Positions 1 through 8,240 of a stretch of 34,515 bases of DNA are shown here, piece after piece (position 1 is the stretch's first letter; every line of letters starts with the position of its first letter). This stretch comes from Beijerinckiaceae bacterium (GTDB lineage: Bacteria > Pseudomonadota > Alphaproteobacteria > Rhizobiales > Beijerinckiaceae). The notes under the pieces are model-generated. The model was not told where the DNA came from. It did no database searches and saw only the letters and a program-made list of their open reading frames with translations. Position numbers and translations under genes: made by a program. Location of the stretch: NCBI GenBank assembly GCA_004298435.1, contig SCSF01000137.1, positions 1 to 34,515 of the forward strand, written 5' to 3'.

Positions 1-17
1 GCGGCACGCTCGAAGCC

Positions 18-1958
18 ATGGACACCGCGACGCCGGCGTCGCCAACCCGCGGCGCAGCCGCCATCAAAACATATTGGAAGCACGCGCCGCGCGGCCCCGG
101 CGTCTATCGCATGATCGGCGCCGACGGCGAGGTCCTCTACGTCGGCAAAGCGAAGAGCGTGCGCAAGCGCATCGCGAGCTATCTGCGCCCAACCGGGCAC
201 ACCAACCGCATCGCGCGCATGATCGCGCTCACGGCGTCGATGGTCTTCGTCTCCACCGCCACCGAGACGGAAGCGTTGCTTCTCGAAACCAATTACATCA
301 AGCAAATGAAGCCGCGCTTCAACGTTTTGATGCGCGATGACAAATCCTTCCCCTATATTTTTCTTTCCGGCGACCACCTCGCGCCGCAGATTATGAAGCA
401 TCGCGGGGCGCGGACGCGAAAGGGCGATTATTTCGGACCCTTCGCCAGCGTTTGGGCGGTCAATCGCACCTTGAACGCGCTAGAGCGCGCCTTCCTTCTG
501 CGCTCCTGTTCGGACAGCTTTTTCGAAAACAGGACGAGGCCCTGCCTACTTTATCAGATCAAGCGCTGCGCCGCGCCTTGCACCGGGGAGATTGGGCCTG
601 AAGATTATGCCCGGCTTGTACAGGAAGCGCGTGATTTTCTTTCAGGAAAGAGCCATGCCGTGCGCGATCTTCTCGCGCAGGAAATGGGCGAGGCTGCCGA
701 GTCGCTCGAATTCGAGCGCGCGGCGCGACTGCGCGACCGCATCTCCGCATTGTCCGCGATTCAGGGTGCGCAAGGCATCAATCCGCGGACGGTCGAGGAG
801 GCCGATGTCTTCGCCATAACTGAACAGGCGGGACAATTCTGCGTCGAGGTCTTCTTCTTCCGCACCTATCAGAACTGGGGAAACCGCGCCTATTTTCCGC
901 GCGCCGACAAGAGTTTCTCTGAAGCTGAAGTGCTCGATTCCTTTCTCGCGCAGTTCTACGCCGACATGCCGCCGCCGCGCCTCGTCCTCCTGTCGCATGA
1001 CATCGAGACGCGCGACGTGCTGGAGCGCGCGCTTTGTGAACGCTCCGGTCACAGAATCGAAGTCGCGGTGCCGCAACGGGGCGAGAAGAAAGACCTTGTC
1101 GAACACGCCGCGCAGAATGCGCGCGAGACTTTGGCGCGCAAACTCTCCGAAGGCGCAAGCCAGGAAAAGCTGCTCGCATCGCTGGCGGAAGCCTTCGGCA
1201 TCGCGACACCGCTGCGCCGCATCGAGGTCTACGACAACTCCCACATCATGGGCACCAACGCCGTTGGCGCGATGATCGTCGCCGGCCCCGCTGGATTCAT
1301 GAAGGCGCATTACCGGACCTTCAATATCAAGGGCGAGGACCTGACTCCGGGAGACGATTTCGGCATGATGCGCGAGGTGCTGCGGCGGCGGTTTACGAGG
1401 CTGATAAAAGAAGAGGATCAGAAGCTCTCAGCCGTTGCAAAAGACCTGCCACCGGAGGCAGTGGACGCGGATCAGAGCGCCGCGGATCCCGACGCATTTC
1501 CGCAGCGGCCGGACCTCATCCTTATCGACGGCGGCCGGGGGCAATTCGAAGCGGCGGCTTTCGTGCTTGCGGATCTTGGCATCACCGACGTGGCGATCGC
1601 CTCGATCGCCAAAGGCGTGGATCGCAACGCGGGCCGCGAGACCTTTTTCGTCGCCGGAAAGGAGCCGTTCCACTTGGCGCCGCGCGACCCCGCGCTTTAT
1701 TTTGTGCAGCGGCTGCGCGACGAAGCGCATCGTTTTGCAATCGGCACGCATCGGGCAAGACGGAAGAAGGATTTCATCAAAAGCCCGCTCGACGAAATCG
1801 CCGGGATCGGCCCGGCGCGCAAACGCGCGCTTCTGCATGCATTCGGGACCGCCAAGGCGATCTCCCGCGCAGGCCTCGGCGATCTCGAAAAAGTGCCCGG
1901 CATCAACGCGGCAACAGCCAGGCTCGTCTATGATTTCTTCCGCGGCGGAAGCGGCTGA
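18..1958 (+). CDS. uvrC: UvrABC system protein C (excinuclease ABC subunit C)
   Basis: Nucleotide excision repair nuclease that cuts on both sides of a lesion once UvrB is loaded. The 646-residue protein has the full domain order. An N-terminal GIY-YIG nuclease carries GVY near residue 28 and YVG near 41. A Cys cluster ([15 protein letters not shown]) lies near 177-190. A UvrB-interacting UVR motif ([13 protein letters not shown]) is near 230. The RNase H-like second nuclease shows YDNSH and [12 protein letters not shown]-terminal tandem helix-hairpin-helix ([21 protein letters not shown]) completes it. Length is normal for the family. The ATG at 18 has no strong ribosome site, and only 17 bases precede it, so the true start could lie outside the window. 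Its last 31 bases overlap the tail of the opposite-strand merR gene. Confidence 0.97.
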   Translation: MDTATPASPTRGAAAIKTYWKHAPRGPGVYRMIGADGEVLYVGKAKSVRKRIASYLRPTGHTNRIARMIALTASMVFVSTATETEALLLETNYIKQMKPRFNVLMRDDKSFPYIFLSGDHLAPQIMKHRGARTRKGDYFGPFASVWAVNRTLNALERAFLLRSCSDSFFENRTRPCLLYQIKRCAAPCTGEIGPEDYARLVQEARDFLSGKSHAVRDLLAQEMGEAAESLEFERAARLRDRISALSAIQGAQGINPRTVEEADVFAITEQAGQFCVEVFFFRTYQNWGNRAYFPRADKSFSEAEVLDSFLAQFYADMPPPRLVLLSHDIETRDVLERALCERSGHRIEVAVPQRGEKKDLVEHAAQNARETLARKLSEGASQEKLLASLAEAFGIATPLRRIEVYDNSHIMGTNAVGAMIVAGPAGFMKAHYRTFNIKGEDLTPGDDFGMMREVLRRRFTRLIKEEDQKLSAVAKDLPPEAVDADQSAADPDAFPQRPDLILIDGGRGQFEAAAFVLADLGITDVAIASIAKGVDRNAGRETFFVAGKEPFHLAPRDPALYFVQRLRDEAHRFAIGTHRARRKKDFIKSPLDEIAGIGPARKRALLHAFGTAKAISRAGLGDLEKVPGINAATARLVYDFFRGGSG

Positions 1959-2389
1959 TGGTGACAGCATTCTCCGTGATCGGCCAGCACCTCAATAACG
2001 CGGCAGTTCGCGATCCGGCCGTGCCCGCAGCCCTGGAGCATGCGCTCAAGTTCCATTTTCAGGTTTGAAAGATAGGTGATTTTCTCACCGACCTCGATAA
2101 GCCGGGTTCCGACGATGCTATCGGCCTCGCTACAGGATTTTTCTGGCCGGTCCTGAAGCGCAACGAGCGTGCGGATTGCGTCGAGTTCGAACCCCAATTC
2201 GCGGGCGTGCCGGATGAAGCTCAGACGTGCGACATCCCGCGCAGAATAATGCCGCCGATTGTTTGAACTGCGAAACGGAGCGGGCAACAGCGCAATCGCT
2301 TCGTAATAGCGGATCGTCGGCACCTTGACACCCGTCGCGCGCGCCAGGGCTCCGATAGGCATACCGCTCTCTGAAATCTTGCCTGACAC
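1928..2389 (-). CDS. MerR-family heavy-metal-responsive regulator (ZntR/CadR/PbrR type)
   Basis: Metal-sensing activator that twists promoters with over-long spacers. The N-terminal winged helix reads [21 protein letters not shown], followed by the dimerisation helix. Likely metal ligands are C86, C121, H123 and C129, spaced as in ZntR and PbrR, plus a C141-C142-H-H tail. This argues for Zn, Cd, Pb or Co rather than the CueR copper pattern. The GTG start at 2389 gives 153 residues; the ATG at 2362 gives 144 and matches the usual start of the family better. It is divergent from a CDF metal exporter, and the shared intergenic region holds a perfect-arm dyad. The C-terminus overlaps the end of uvrC by 31 bases on the opposite strand. 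The metal is inferred from ligand spacing only. Confidence 0.9.
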   Translation of the reverse strand: MSGKISESGMPIGALARATGVKVPTIRYYEAIALLPAPFRSSNNRRHYSARDVARLSFIRHARELGFELDAIRTLVALQDRPEKSCSEADSIVGTRLIEVGEKITYLSNLKMELERMLQGCGHGRIANCRVIEVLADHGECCHHQPLPPRKKS

Positions 2390-2405
2390 GATCTCGCCCC
2401 GGGTC

Positions 2406-2436
2406 TTGATCCTCCAGCTACTAGAGGATGTAGGTT
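2406..2436 (+). promoter_or_regulatory. MerR-type promoter and operator of the CDF exporter
   Basis: A -35 element TTGATC (2406-2411) and a -10 element TAGGTT (2431-2436) are separated by 19 bases, the hallmark over-long spacer of MerR-activated promoters. Between them lies a 21-base dyad with six-base perfect arms, ATCCTC (2409-2414) and GAGGAT (2424-2429), plus matching AG/CT inside. It reads towards the exporter gene at 2469. Metal-bound regulator would untwist the spacer and activate transcription. Confidence 0.8.
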
Positions 2437-2468
2437 CGCTATAACGGCATGGAAAGAGGGCGGAGCGG

Positions 2469-3161
2469 GTGACCGATTCGAAAGCCAGGATGAGTGACGC
2501 TGCCTGCTGCTGTCACAGCAACCCACGCTTTGACGGAATGGATGCAGGCTACAAGCGCGTCTTGTGGAGCGTCATTGCAATCAATGCTGCGATGTTCCTT
2601 GTGGAAATGTTCGCCGGCACTTTTGCGCACTCCCAGGCCTTGCAGGCCGACGCGCTGGATTTTCTCGCCGACAGCGTAACGTATGGGCTGAGTCTTGCCG
2701 TGATTGGAACATCGCTGCGCTGGCGCGCTGGCGCGGCCCTTCTTAAGGGTGCAAGCCTCACACTTATGGCACTGTGGATACTGGGATCGACAATCTATCA
2801 CAGCTTCATCCTTGCGCTGCCGACCGCCGAGGTGATGGGTAGTATCGCCGTGCTTGCCCTCACCGCCAATGCCGCAAGCGTCCTGCTGCTCATCCGCTAC
2901 AAGGACGGCGACGCAAATGTCCGTTCGGTCTGGCTATGTTCGCGCAACGACGCGATCGGCAACAGTGTCGTGATACTCGCGGCGCTCGGCGTATGGGGAA
3001 GCCGTTCGGCGTGGCCAGATCTGGTCGTTGCCGCGCTCATGGCCTCCCTGTTCACGACCTCTTCCGTGCAGATCCTGCGGCAGGCTTGGCGGGAGTATAA
3101 GACCAGCGGCACGAAGCTTGGCGGGCATGTCGCAACTGAGGCGGATATGCATCACATGTGA
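2469..3161 (+). CDS. Short cation diffusion facilitator (CDF) metal exporter
   Basis: Inner-membrane divalent-metal/proton antiporter of the cation diffusion facilitator type, with about six hydrophobic segments in 230 residues. It lacks the cytoplasmic C-terminal domain of full-length (about 300-residue) CDF proteins. The N-terminus has CCCH (residues 13-16) and the C-terminus ends DMHHM, both possible metal-binding tails. The usual HxxxD of the second membrane segment is D64xxxD68, and the HxxxD of the fifth is C157xxxD161, so the transport site appears to be D, D, C, D. Starts with GTG at 2469; an ATG at 2490 is an alternative. It is divergently paired with a MerR regulator whose operator lies in its promoter, which supports metal detoxification. 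The exported metal cannot be decided from sequence alone. Confidence 0.87.
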   Translation: MTDSKARMSDAACCCHSNPRFDGMDAGYKRVLWSVIAINAAMFLVEMFAGTFAHSQALQADALDFLADSVTYGLSLAVIGTSLRWRAGAALLKGASLTLMALWILGSTIYHSFILALPTAEVMGSIAVLALTANAASVLLLIRYKDGDANVRSVWLCSRNDAIGNSVVILAALGVWGSRSAWPDLVVAALMASLFTTSSVQILRQAWREYKTSGTKLGGHVATEADMHHM

Positions 3162-3225
3162 CCGCAGCCACTAAAGGCCGATATTGCTCTATTGACCTTT
3201 CAATGGCGGAAATGTTCCTTCAGGC

Positions 3226-3816
3226 ATGGCCCTTTCCATTCCCCGGCGCCTGAATCGCCGATTCAGCCTTCCCAATCTCCTGACCTATGGCCGAATGCTC
3301 GCCGTGCCGCTGGTCGTCGCCTGTCTTTTCTGGCCGGCGGAATTCTATATGCGCTGGACTGCGCTGGGGATTTTCGCGGCTGCGGGAATCACTGATTTTC
3401 TTGACGGTTATCTTGCCCGCGCCCTGTCGCAGCAATCTTCGCTCGGCCGCATGCTCGACCCCATTGCCGACAAGCTGCTCGTTGCGGCGGTGCTTATGAT
3501 GCTTGTCGCCGATCACTCGATTACGAGCTATTCGCTCTGGGCGGCGATCGTCATCCTCTGCCGCGAAATTCTCGTCTCGGGTCTCCGGGAATATCTGGCT
3601 GAGCTTAAGGTATCGGTGCCGGTTAGCCGGCTGGCCAAGTGGAAGACATTCGTTCAAATTGTGGCGCTCGGGTTTCTTATCGCCGGCCCTGCCGGCGAAG
3701 CCGTCCTGCCAGGAACGGACCGTATCGGGCTCGCTCTTTTATGGCTCGCCGCCCTCCTGACGCTTTACACCGGCTGGGACTATATGAAGGCTGGGATCAA
3801 ACATACGATGGAATGA
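3226..3816 (+). CDS. pgsA: CDP-diacylglycerol--glycerol-3-phosphate 3-phosphatidyltransferase
   Basis: Makes phosphatidylglycerophosphate from CDP-diacylglycerol and glycerol 3-phosphate in the inner membrane, the committed step to phosphatidylglycerol and cardiolipin. The CDP-alcohol phosphotransferase signature is complete: D60-G61-x2-A64-R65-x8-G74-x3-D78-x3-D82. Several hydrophobic segments fill the 196 residues, a normal length. The opening SIPRRLNRRFSLPNLLTYGR is typical of PgsA (NxLTxxR). It is followed 12 bases later by moaD, so the two are probably co-transcribed. The block uvrC-pgsA-moaD-moaE is common in related bacteria; here merR and a CDF gene separate uvrC from pgsA. Confidence 0.96.
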   Translation: MALSIPRRLNRRFSLPNLLTYGRMLAVPLVVACLFWPAEFYMRWTALGIFAAAGITDFLDGYLARALSQQSSLGRMLDPIADKLLVAAVLMMLVADHSITSYSLWAAIVILCREILVSGLREYLAELKVSVPVSRLAKWKTFVQIVALGFLIAGPAGEAVLPGTDRIGLALLWLAALLTLYTGWDYMKAGIKHTME

Positions 3817-3828
3817 GGCCGAACAGGG

Positions 3829-4080
3829 ATGAAAGCGTTGTATTTTGCCTGGGTGCGCGAGCGCGTCGGGCTTGGCGAAGAGGAAATCGCGCCGCCGCGC
3901 GAAGTAAAGAGCGTCGCCGATCTTGTCATCTGGCTGAAATCACGGGGTGATAATTACGCGGCGGCTTTTGCAAATGAGAAAACGGTGCGCGTCGCGCTCG
4001 ACCGCTCACATGCAAAGCCGGGCGCTCTCATCGCCGGCGCAAACGAGATCGCGTTCTTCCCGCCAATGACCGGCGGATAA
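3829..4080 (+). CDS. moaD: Molybdopterin synthase sulfur carrier subunit
   Basis: Small ubiquitin-fold subunit of molybdopterin synthase. Its C-terminal glycine is activated by MoeB and thiocarboxylated, then donates sulfur to precursor Z during molybdenum cofactor synthesis. The 83-residue protein opens with a beta-strand typical of MoaD (MKALYFAWVRERVG) and ends in the required Gly-Gly (PPMTGG). It lies 12 bases after pgsA and 46 bases before moaE, forming one transcription unit. Confidence 0.95.
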   Translation: MKALYFAWVRERVGLGEEEIAPPREVKSVADLVIWLKSRGDNYAAAFANEKTVRVALDRSHAKPGALIAGANEIAFFPPMTGG

Positions 4081-4126
4081 TCGAATCCGCAGCGAAGCGG
4101 CACGACCCTAAACCGAGAGGCATCGC

Positions 4127-4579
4127 ATGCCTTTGACGATCCTGCGTGTGCAGAAAGAGCCGTTCGACAGCGCGGCCGAGACAGCGCCGCTTCTCGCCGA
4201 CTGCGGAGACATCGGCGCTTTGGTGAGCTTCACCGGCCTTTGCCGCGACGAAGGCGGAACGCTTGCCGCCCTTGAAATCGAACACTACCCCGGCATGGCC
4301 GAAGAAGAGATCGGCCGCGTGATCGCCGAGGCTTATGCGCGGTGGCCGCTCGAAGCCATCCTCGTCATTCATCGCTGCGGTCTGATCCATCCGGGCGAGC
4401 CGATCGTGCTTGTCGCAACGGCAGGCCGGCACCGCAGCGAAGCCTTCGCCGCGGCGGAATTTCTGATGGATTATCTGAAAACGCGCGCGCCCTTCTGGAA
4501 AAAGCAGCACGGCGATGCGGCGGGCGGCTGGGTGGCCGCGAAAGCGGAAGACGACGCAGCCGCCAGCAAATGGGGATAG
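4127..4579 (+). CDS. moaE: Molybdopterin synthase catalytic subunit
   Basis: Large subunit of molybdopterin synthase; two MoaE and two MoaD convert precursor Z to molybdopterin in the cytoplasm. The 150-residue sequence carries the conserved core GALVSFTGLCR (residues 30-40), the HRCGLIHPGE segment and RHRSEAFAAAEFLMDYLKTRAPFWKK cut at residues 101-126. K118 and K125 match the catalytic lysines 119 and 126 of the E. coli enzyme. A GAGAGG ribosome site sits ahead of the ATG. It is downstream of moaD and is probably the last gene of the pgsA-moaD-moaE unit. Confidence 0.95.
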   Translation: MPLTILRVQKEPFDSAAETAPLLADCGDIGALVSFTGLCRDEGGTLAALEIEHYPGMAEEEIGRVIAEAYARWPLEAILVIHRCGLIHPGEPIVLVATAGRHRSEAFAAAEFLMDYLKTRAPFWKKQHGDAAGGWVAAKAEDDAAASKWG

Positions 4580-4586
4580 AGCCGCT

Positions 4587-4605
4587 GTTCTGATGAAGTC
4601 AGAAC
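4587..4605 (+). terminator. Hairpin after moaE (possible terminator)
   Basis: A perfect seven-base stem, GTTCTGA (4587-4593) and TCAGAAC (4599-4605), with a five-base loop begins eight bases after the moaE stop. No continuous T run follows, so intrinsic termination is uncertain. Confidence 0.4.
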
Positions 4606-4625
4606 CGCAGCTCTATCGTTTCAAC

Positions 4626-4669
4626 ACGTTTCCCTCAGGCGAACCAGAAACTACATCGCTCGAAATCGT
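4626..4669 (+). repeat. 44-bp dispersed repeat, copy A
   Basis: A 44-base unit opening ACGTTTCCCTCAGGCGAACC and closing TCGCTCGAAATCGT. It matches the unit at 8139-8182 at 34 of 44 positions. The ends are roughly inverted (CGTTT / AAATCG), giving an imperfect stem. It sits in the intergenic space between moaE and the convergent secreted-protein gene. Confidence 0.7.
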
Positions 4670-4695
4670 TCCGAGGCGAGTGCCGCGACTTGCGC

Positions 4696-5310
4696 TTACT
4701 GCGTCAGGCTCGGCGCCTGGATGTTGCCGTACTCGTAGCGGGTCGACAGGTGCTGATGTCCAAAATGCCCGTGGCCAATGTCGATATCCGTCTCGGATTT
4801 GACCGGCAAGCCTTTTGCAGACACCCAGATCTTGGTCCGCACGGGACCATTCGACTGTATCACAACCCCCTCATAGACCGAGGTCAATGCACCGTTCACC
4901 TTTTCATCGGGAAGATGCTGGCACTCCGTCAGCCCCGCGACGCTCTTGCGTACATTCTCCTGGAACTTGGCGAGAGTGGTGGGGAGGCTCCGCCATTTGT
5001 TTGGAACCAGCCGCACATAGACAGCGGTGCCGGTGAAAATCGTCTCGCTGGATTGAGAAGTCGGCAGCTTGGGACCGCGATTGGCGGCCATCAAGGGCGA
5101 GTAGTTGAACTTGATCAGCGAGTAGCTGTGGTAAGGCGTCGTCGTGTTCGCGTCCATCGCGGCTTGCAGCGGCTTGCAAGCTGATGAATCGGCGTAGGCG
5201 CTGCCCGCCGCCAGAACGGCGCCCGTGGCGCAGGCGAGAACGCCAGCGAGCGCGAGAGGGCGGCACGGCAAAAATGCAGAGGGGAACAAAGATGGAAACG
5301 ATACGCGCAT
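4696..5310 (-). CDS. Exported protein of unknown function
   Basis: I do not recognise this 204-residue protein. The N-terminus has a long signal peptide: an Arg-containing start, a hydrophobic stretch (LALAGVLACATGAVLAAG, about residues 19-36) and a probable cleavage after AYA near residue 40. The mature part has two Cys (about residues 45 and 129), few charges, and beta-rich stretches such as TAVYVRLVPNKW, SVYEGVVIQSNGPVRTKIWVS and a His-rich tail (GHGHFGHQH). The pattern could suit a small periplasmic beta-sheet protein. GGGAGGA precedes the ATG. It lies downstream of cydB (127 bases away, same strand), so co-transcription with the oxidase is possible but not shown. Confidence 0.8.
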   Translation of the reverse strand: MRVSFPSLFPSAFLPCRPLALAGVLACATGAVLAAGSAYADSSACKPLQAAMDANTTTPYHSYSLIKFNYSPLMAANRGPKLPTSQSSETIFTGTAVYVRLVPNKWRSLPTTLAKFQENVRKSVAGLTECQHLPDEKVNGALTSVYEGVVIQSNGPVRTKIWVSAKGLPVKSETDIDIGHGHFGHQHLSTRYEYGNIQAPSLTQ

Positions 5311-5437
5311 AAATGTCCTCCCGGTTTTTTACTGTCTTTCGGCCTTCGCCGGCATGGTGATACCGGGCTTGCCGCGGAAAGTCACGCAAAAGCCGGAGGC
5401 ATTTTCATGGCCGCTGGCCGCCGAATGCGCGGATTTC

Positions 5438-6442
5438 TCAATGATAGCCTATGTCGCCGCGGACCTTGCCCCGGAACACCCAATAGGACCAGGCCGTGTA
5501 CATCAGGATGACAGGTATCAGGAACAGCGTGCCGATCAGCAGAAAGGCCTGCGTGCTTGGCGACGAGGCCGCCTGCCAGAGCGTGTAATGATAAGGCACG
5601 ATCATCGGCCAGAGGCTTATGGCGATGCCAATAAAGGACATAAGGAAGAGGCCGATTGCGCCTGCGAATGGCAGCAGCTCATAATGACGGCCAAAGGCGT
5701 ACCATTCCGTCGCCGCGATCAGGATCGTGATGATCGGAACTGGCATGAGAAAGACGATGTTCGGCCATGAGAACCAGCGGGAAGCAATGTTGCTGTCGGC
5801 CACGGGCGTCCAGATGCTGACGGCCAAAATCGCCACGAGAACGCCGATCAGGCAGACGCGTCCGGAGCGGCGCGCCCAATTTTGCAAATTACCTTCGGTC
5901 TTCAGCACCAGCCAGCCGGCGCCAAGAAGGCCATAACCAAACATCAGTGCGACGCCGGTGAGAAGGACAAAGGGCGTCACCCAATCGAACGAGGTGCCGG
6001 CGAACTGCCGCCCATCGACCTTGAAGCCCTGGATGAATGAGCCGAGCACCAGGCCCTGGGCAAAGGTCGCTACCGCCGATCCGGCGCAGAACGCCCGATC
6101 CCAGAACCGCCGGAGACGCGGGTCCTTGAAACGGAATTCGAAGGCGACGCCGCGGAATACCAGCGCAAGCAGCATGATCAATATGGGGAAATAGACTGCC
6201 GGGATGATGATCGCGAAGGCGAGCGGGAATGCCGCGAGAAGGCCGAGGCCGCCGAACACCAGCCAGGTTTCGTTGCCGTCCCAGATCGGTGCGATGGAGG
6301 CCATGACGGTGCTGCGCATCGCCTCATCAGGCACGAAGCCATAGAGGATGCCGACGCCGAGATCGAAGCCGTCGAACACGACGTAATAGAAGACAGCAAG
6401 TGCGAGGAGCAAAGTCCATAACGGAACGAGGTCAAGCACCAT
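5438..6442 (-). CDS. cydB: Cytochrome bd-type quinol oxidase subunit II
   Basis: Second subunit of the cytochrome bd oxidase, which reduces oxygen with electrons from quinol without pumping protons. The 334-residue polytopic protein has the family hallmark FYVVFDGFDLGVGILYGF cut near residues 18-35, followed by MASIAPIWDGNETWLVFGG near 47-65. About eight membrane segments follow. It ends WSYWVFRGKV, typical of CydB. Its start is three bases after the cydA stop, so the two are a tight operon. No cydX-like mini-gene is evident immediately downstream. Confidence 0.96.
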   Translation of the reverse strand: MVLDLVPLWTLLLALAVFYYVVFDGFDLGVGILYGFVPDEAMRSTVMASIAPIWDGNETWLVFGGLGLLAAFPLAFAIIIPAVYFPILIMLLALVFRGVAFEFRFKDPRLRRFWDRAFCAGSAVATFAQGLVLGSFIQGFKVDGRQFAGTSFDWVTPFVLLTGVALMFGYGLLGAGWLVLKTEGNLQNWARRSGRVCLIGVLVAILAVSIWTPVADSNIASRWFSWPNIVFLMPVPIITILIAATEWYAFGRHYELLPFAGAIGLFLMSFIGIAISLWPMIVPYHYTLWQAASSPSTQAFLLIGTLFLIPVILMYTAWSYWVFRGKVRGDIGYH

Positions 6443-6445
6443 GGT

Positions 6446-7855
6446 TTAATCCTCGCCGGTACGGATTGGAGCACCCTGCCCGTCAATGCTTCCGAACGGC
6501 AAGTCTCGCTGGCCACCCTCGATCGCATCCGTATGAAGATCGACATCGTGCGGGCCGCGGCGGATCAGACTTGCCATGAACGCGATCCCCGTCGGATACA
6601 TGATCAGGTAAACGACCATATATAACGCGAGCGAGATCGCAACGTCTGTGCCGGTGAGCGATGGCGACACAGAATTCGACGTTCGCAGCAGGCCGTAGAC
6701 GGTCCAGGGCTGGCGGCCGACTTCCGTCGTCACCCAGCCTGCAATCACGGCGATGAAGCCGATCGGTATTGTGATCTGGCAGAGCCGCAGGAACCAGACC
6801 GATCGATAAAGCCGGCCGCGCAATCGCAACACCTGTCCGGCAACCGCCATAAACAGCATAATGAATGCAAGACCGACCATGATGCGGAAGGCAAAGAATG
6901 GCGGCCCCACCGGCGGCCATTCATCGCGCGGCCAGCTCTTCAGGCCCTTCACGACGCCGTTCCACGAATGCGTCAGGATAAGACTGCCGAGATCAGGAAT
7001 CTCGATTGCATCGTGCATTGTCGCATTTTTATCGTCGGGGATTCCAAAGAGCGTCAGGGGTGTCGGCTTTACCGTGTCGTAACGCCCCTCGATCGCGGCG
7101 AGCTTGGCGGGCTGATAATGCAAGGTGTTCAACCCGTGCATATCGCCGAACACCATTTGCAACGGCACCAGCACGATCAGAAGATCGAGCGCCATTCGCA
7201 TCATCACCCGCGCCTCTTCGGCGGATTTGTTGCGGCGCAGGAGATAGGCGGAAATGCCGAGCACCACGAAAGCTGTCGTGATGTAAAATCCCGTGACGTT
7301 GTGTGCCAGCCTATAAGGAAACGACGGATTGAAGATAATGGCGAGCCAGTGGGCCGGCTCAAAGCGTCCATTGACGATCTTGTAGCCTGCGGGCGTCTGC
7401 ATCCAGCTATTGGTCGCGAGAATCCAGAAGGACGACAGAAGCGTCCCGAATGCCACCATCACCGCCGCGAAGAAATGCGCCCAGCGCGGCACCAGCTTGC
7501 GCCCGAACAGCAACACACCGAGGAATGACGCTTCCAGGAAGAAGGCCATGAGGCCTTCATAGGCCATCATCGGCGAGAGAACATCAGCAGTGGCGTCTGT
7601 AAACCGGCTCCAGTTCGTTCCGAACTGGAAGGGCATGATGATGCCTGAGACGACGCCCATGCCGAAAGAGACGGCAAATATCTTGGTCCAGAAGCCTGAA
7701 ATCCGAAACCAGATGTCCCGCTTCGTGAAGAAATAAAAACCCTCGAGAACCGCGATGTAGGAGGCGAGACCGACGGTGAAGGCCGGCAGCAGAATGTGCC
7801 ACGCGATCACCCAAGCCCATTGCAATCGCGAGAGGAACACAGGATCGAGAGTCAT
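6446..7855 (-). CDS. cydA: Cytochrome bd-type quinol oxidase subunit I (short Q-loop, CIO-like)
   Basis: Catalytic subunit binding hemes b558, b595 and d. Key residues align with the E. coli enzyme: H20 (His19), E100 and E108 (Glu99, Glu107), H185 (His186), K251 and E256 (quinol-site Lys252, Glu257) and M326 (Met393). The GRQPW signature is at about 380-384. The 67-residue shift between M326 and Met393 shows that the C-terminal Q-loop insertion is missing. At 469 residues this is the short-Q-loop subfamily that includes cyanide-insensitive oxidases. GGAGG precedes the ATG. It begins an operon with cydB and lies beside truncated haemoglobin and nsrR genes. Cytochrome bd oxidases are known to tolerate NO, which suits this context. 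Confidence 0.96.
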   Translation of the reverse strand: MTLDPVFLSRLQWAWVIAWHILLPAFTVGLASYIAVLEGFYFFTKRDIWFRISGFWTKIFAVSFGMGVVSGIIMPFQFGTNWSRFTDATADVLSPMMAYEGLMAFFLEASFLGVLLFGRKLVPRWAHFFAAVMVAFGTLLSSFWILATNSWMQTPAGYKIVNGRFEPAHWLAIIFNPSFPYRLAHNVTGFYITTAFVVLGISAYLLRRNKSAEEARVMMRMALDLLIVLVPLQMVFGDMHGLNTLHYQPAKLAAIEGRYDTVKPTPLTLFGIPDDKNATMHDAIEIPDLGSLILTHSWNGVVKGLKSWPRDEWPPVGPPFFAFRIMVGLAFIMLFMAVAGQVLRLRGRLYRSVWFLRLCQITIPIGFIAVIAGWVTTEVGRQPWTVYGLLRTSNSVSPSLTGTDVAISLALYMVVYLIMYPTGIAFMASLIRRGPHDVDLHTDAIEGGQRDLPFGSIDGQGAPIRTGED

Positions 7856-8022
7856 GGGGCCTCCAGACGGCGCACGGGCTGCGCACCTAAATACCCTGAT
7901 ATTTCCTGATTTCGAGATCGGCTAGCATTATGTTGCATGTGCGGCCAGAGACACGCCGCCGCGCCATAGCGTTTTCGAGTGAAGTAACTTCTGGCCTGCT
8001 TGAAAACGCTACAGAAATTCTC

Positions 8023-8072
8023 AGCGCATGACGCTTTTCCGAAAAGTGTGCAACTTTTCGGCGTCATGCGCT
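8023..8072. repeat. Nested palindrome (hairpin within a hairpin)
   Basis: Outer arms AGCGCATGACGC (8023-8034) and GCGTCATGCGCT (8061-8072) are perfect inverted copies. Between them CGAAAAGT (8040-8047) and ACTTTTCG (8053-8060) form an inner stem. It resembles a palindromic intergenic repeat type common in Hyphomicrobiales genomes, from memory. Confidence 0.8.
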
Positions 8073-8118
8073 ACAGCTCTTTGCGAGCGAAACGGAATTC
8101 CGTGTGCGTAAAGAAAAG

Positions 8119-8202
8119 GCGCTACTTTCCACTTTATAGCGTTTCCTTCACGCGAACCGGAAGCCGCTTCGCTCGAAAACGCTATAAAGTGGAAAGTAGC
8201 GC
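8119..8202. repeat. Perfect 26-bp inverted repeat enclosing a 44-bp repeat
   Basis: The left arm (8119-8144, starting GCGCTACTTTCC) and right arm (8177-8202, ending GGAAAGTAGCGC) are perfectly complementary over 26 bases, with a 32-base loop. Copy B of the 44-bp dispersed repeat occupies 8139-8182, so the inner six bases of each stem arm and the loop are that element, while the outer 20 bases are extra. Other copies of the 44-bp repeat lack this outer stem. Confidence 0.85.
8139..8182 (+). repeat. 44-bp dispersed repeat, copy B
   Basis: Unit opening GCGTTTCCTTCACGCGAACC and closing TCGCTCGAAAACGC, with GCGTTT/AAACGC ends as inverted termini. It matches copies A (4626-4669) and C (10272-10315) at 34 of 44 positions each. 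Confidence 0.75.
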
Positions 8203-8240
8203 TACGGCTCGGGAGAGCCGCATACGCATATGACACACGA

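Larger units (their letters stand above)
7856..8240. other. 385-bp intergenic region packed with palindromes
   Basis: No gene is visible. The first 100 bases hold the cydA upstream region, including a 10-base direct repeat (ATACCCTGAT, ATTTCCTGAT) at 7891-7910 of unknown meaning. The rest is made of the nested palindrome at 8023-8072 and the perfect inverted repeat at 8119-8202, described separately. Confidence 0.7.

Noticed and set aside
642-1310. 222-residue open frame on the minus strand inside uvrC
   Set aside because: Antisense shadow of a well-conserved gene in GC-rich DNA; no recognisable motif or ribosome site.
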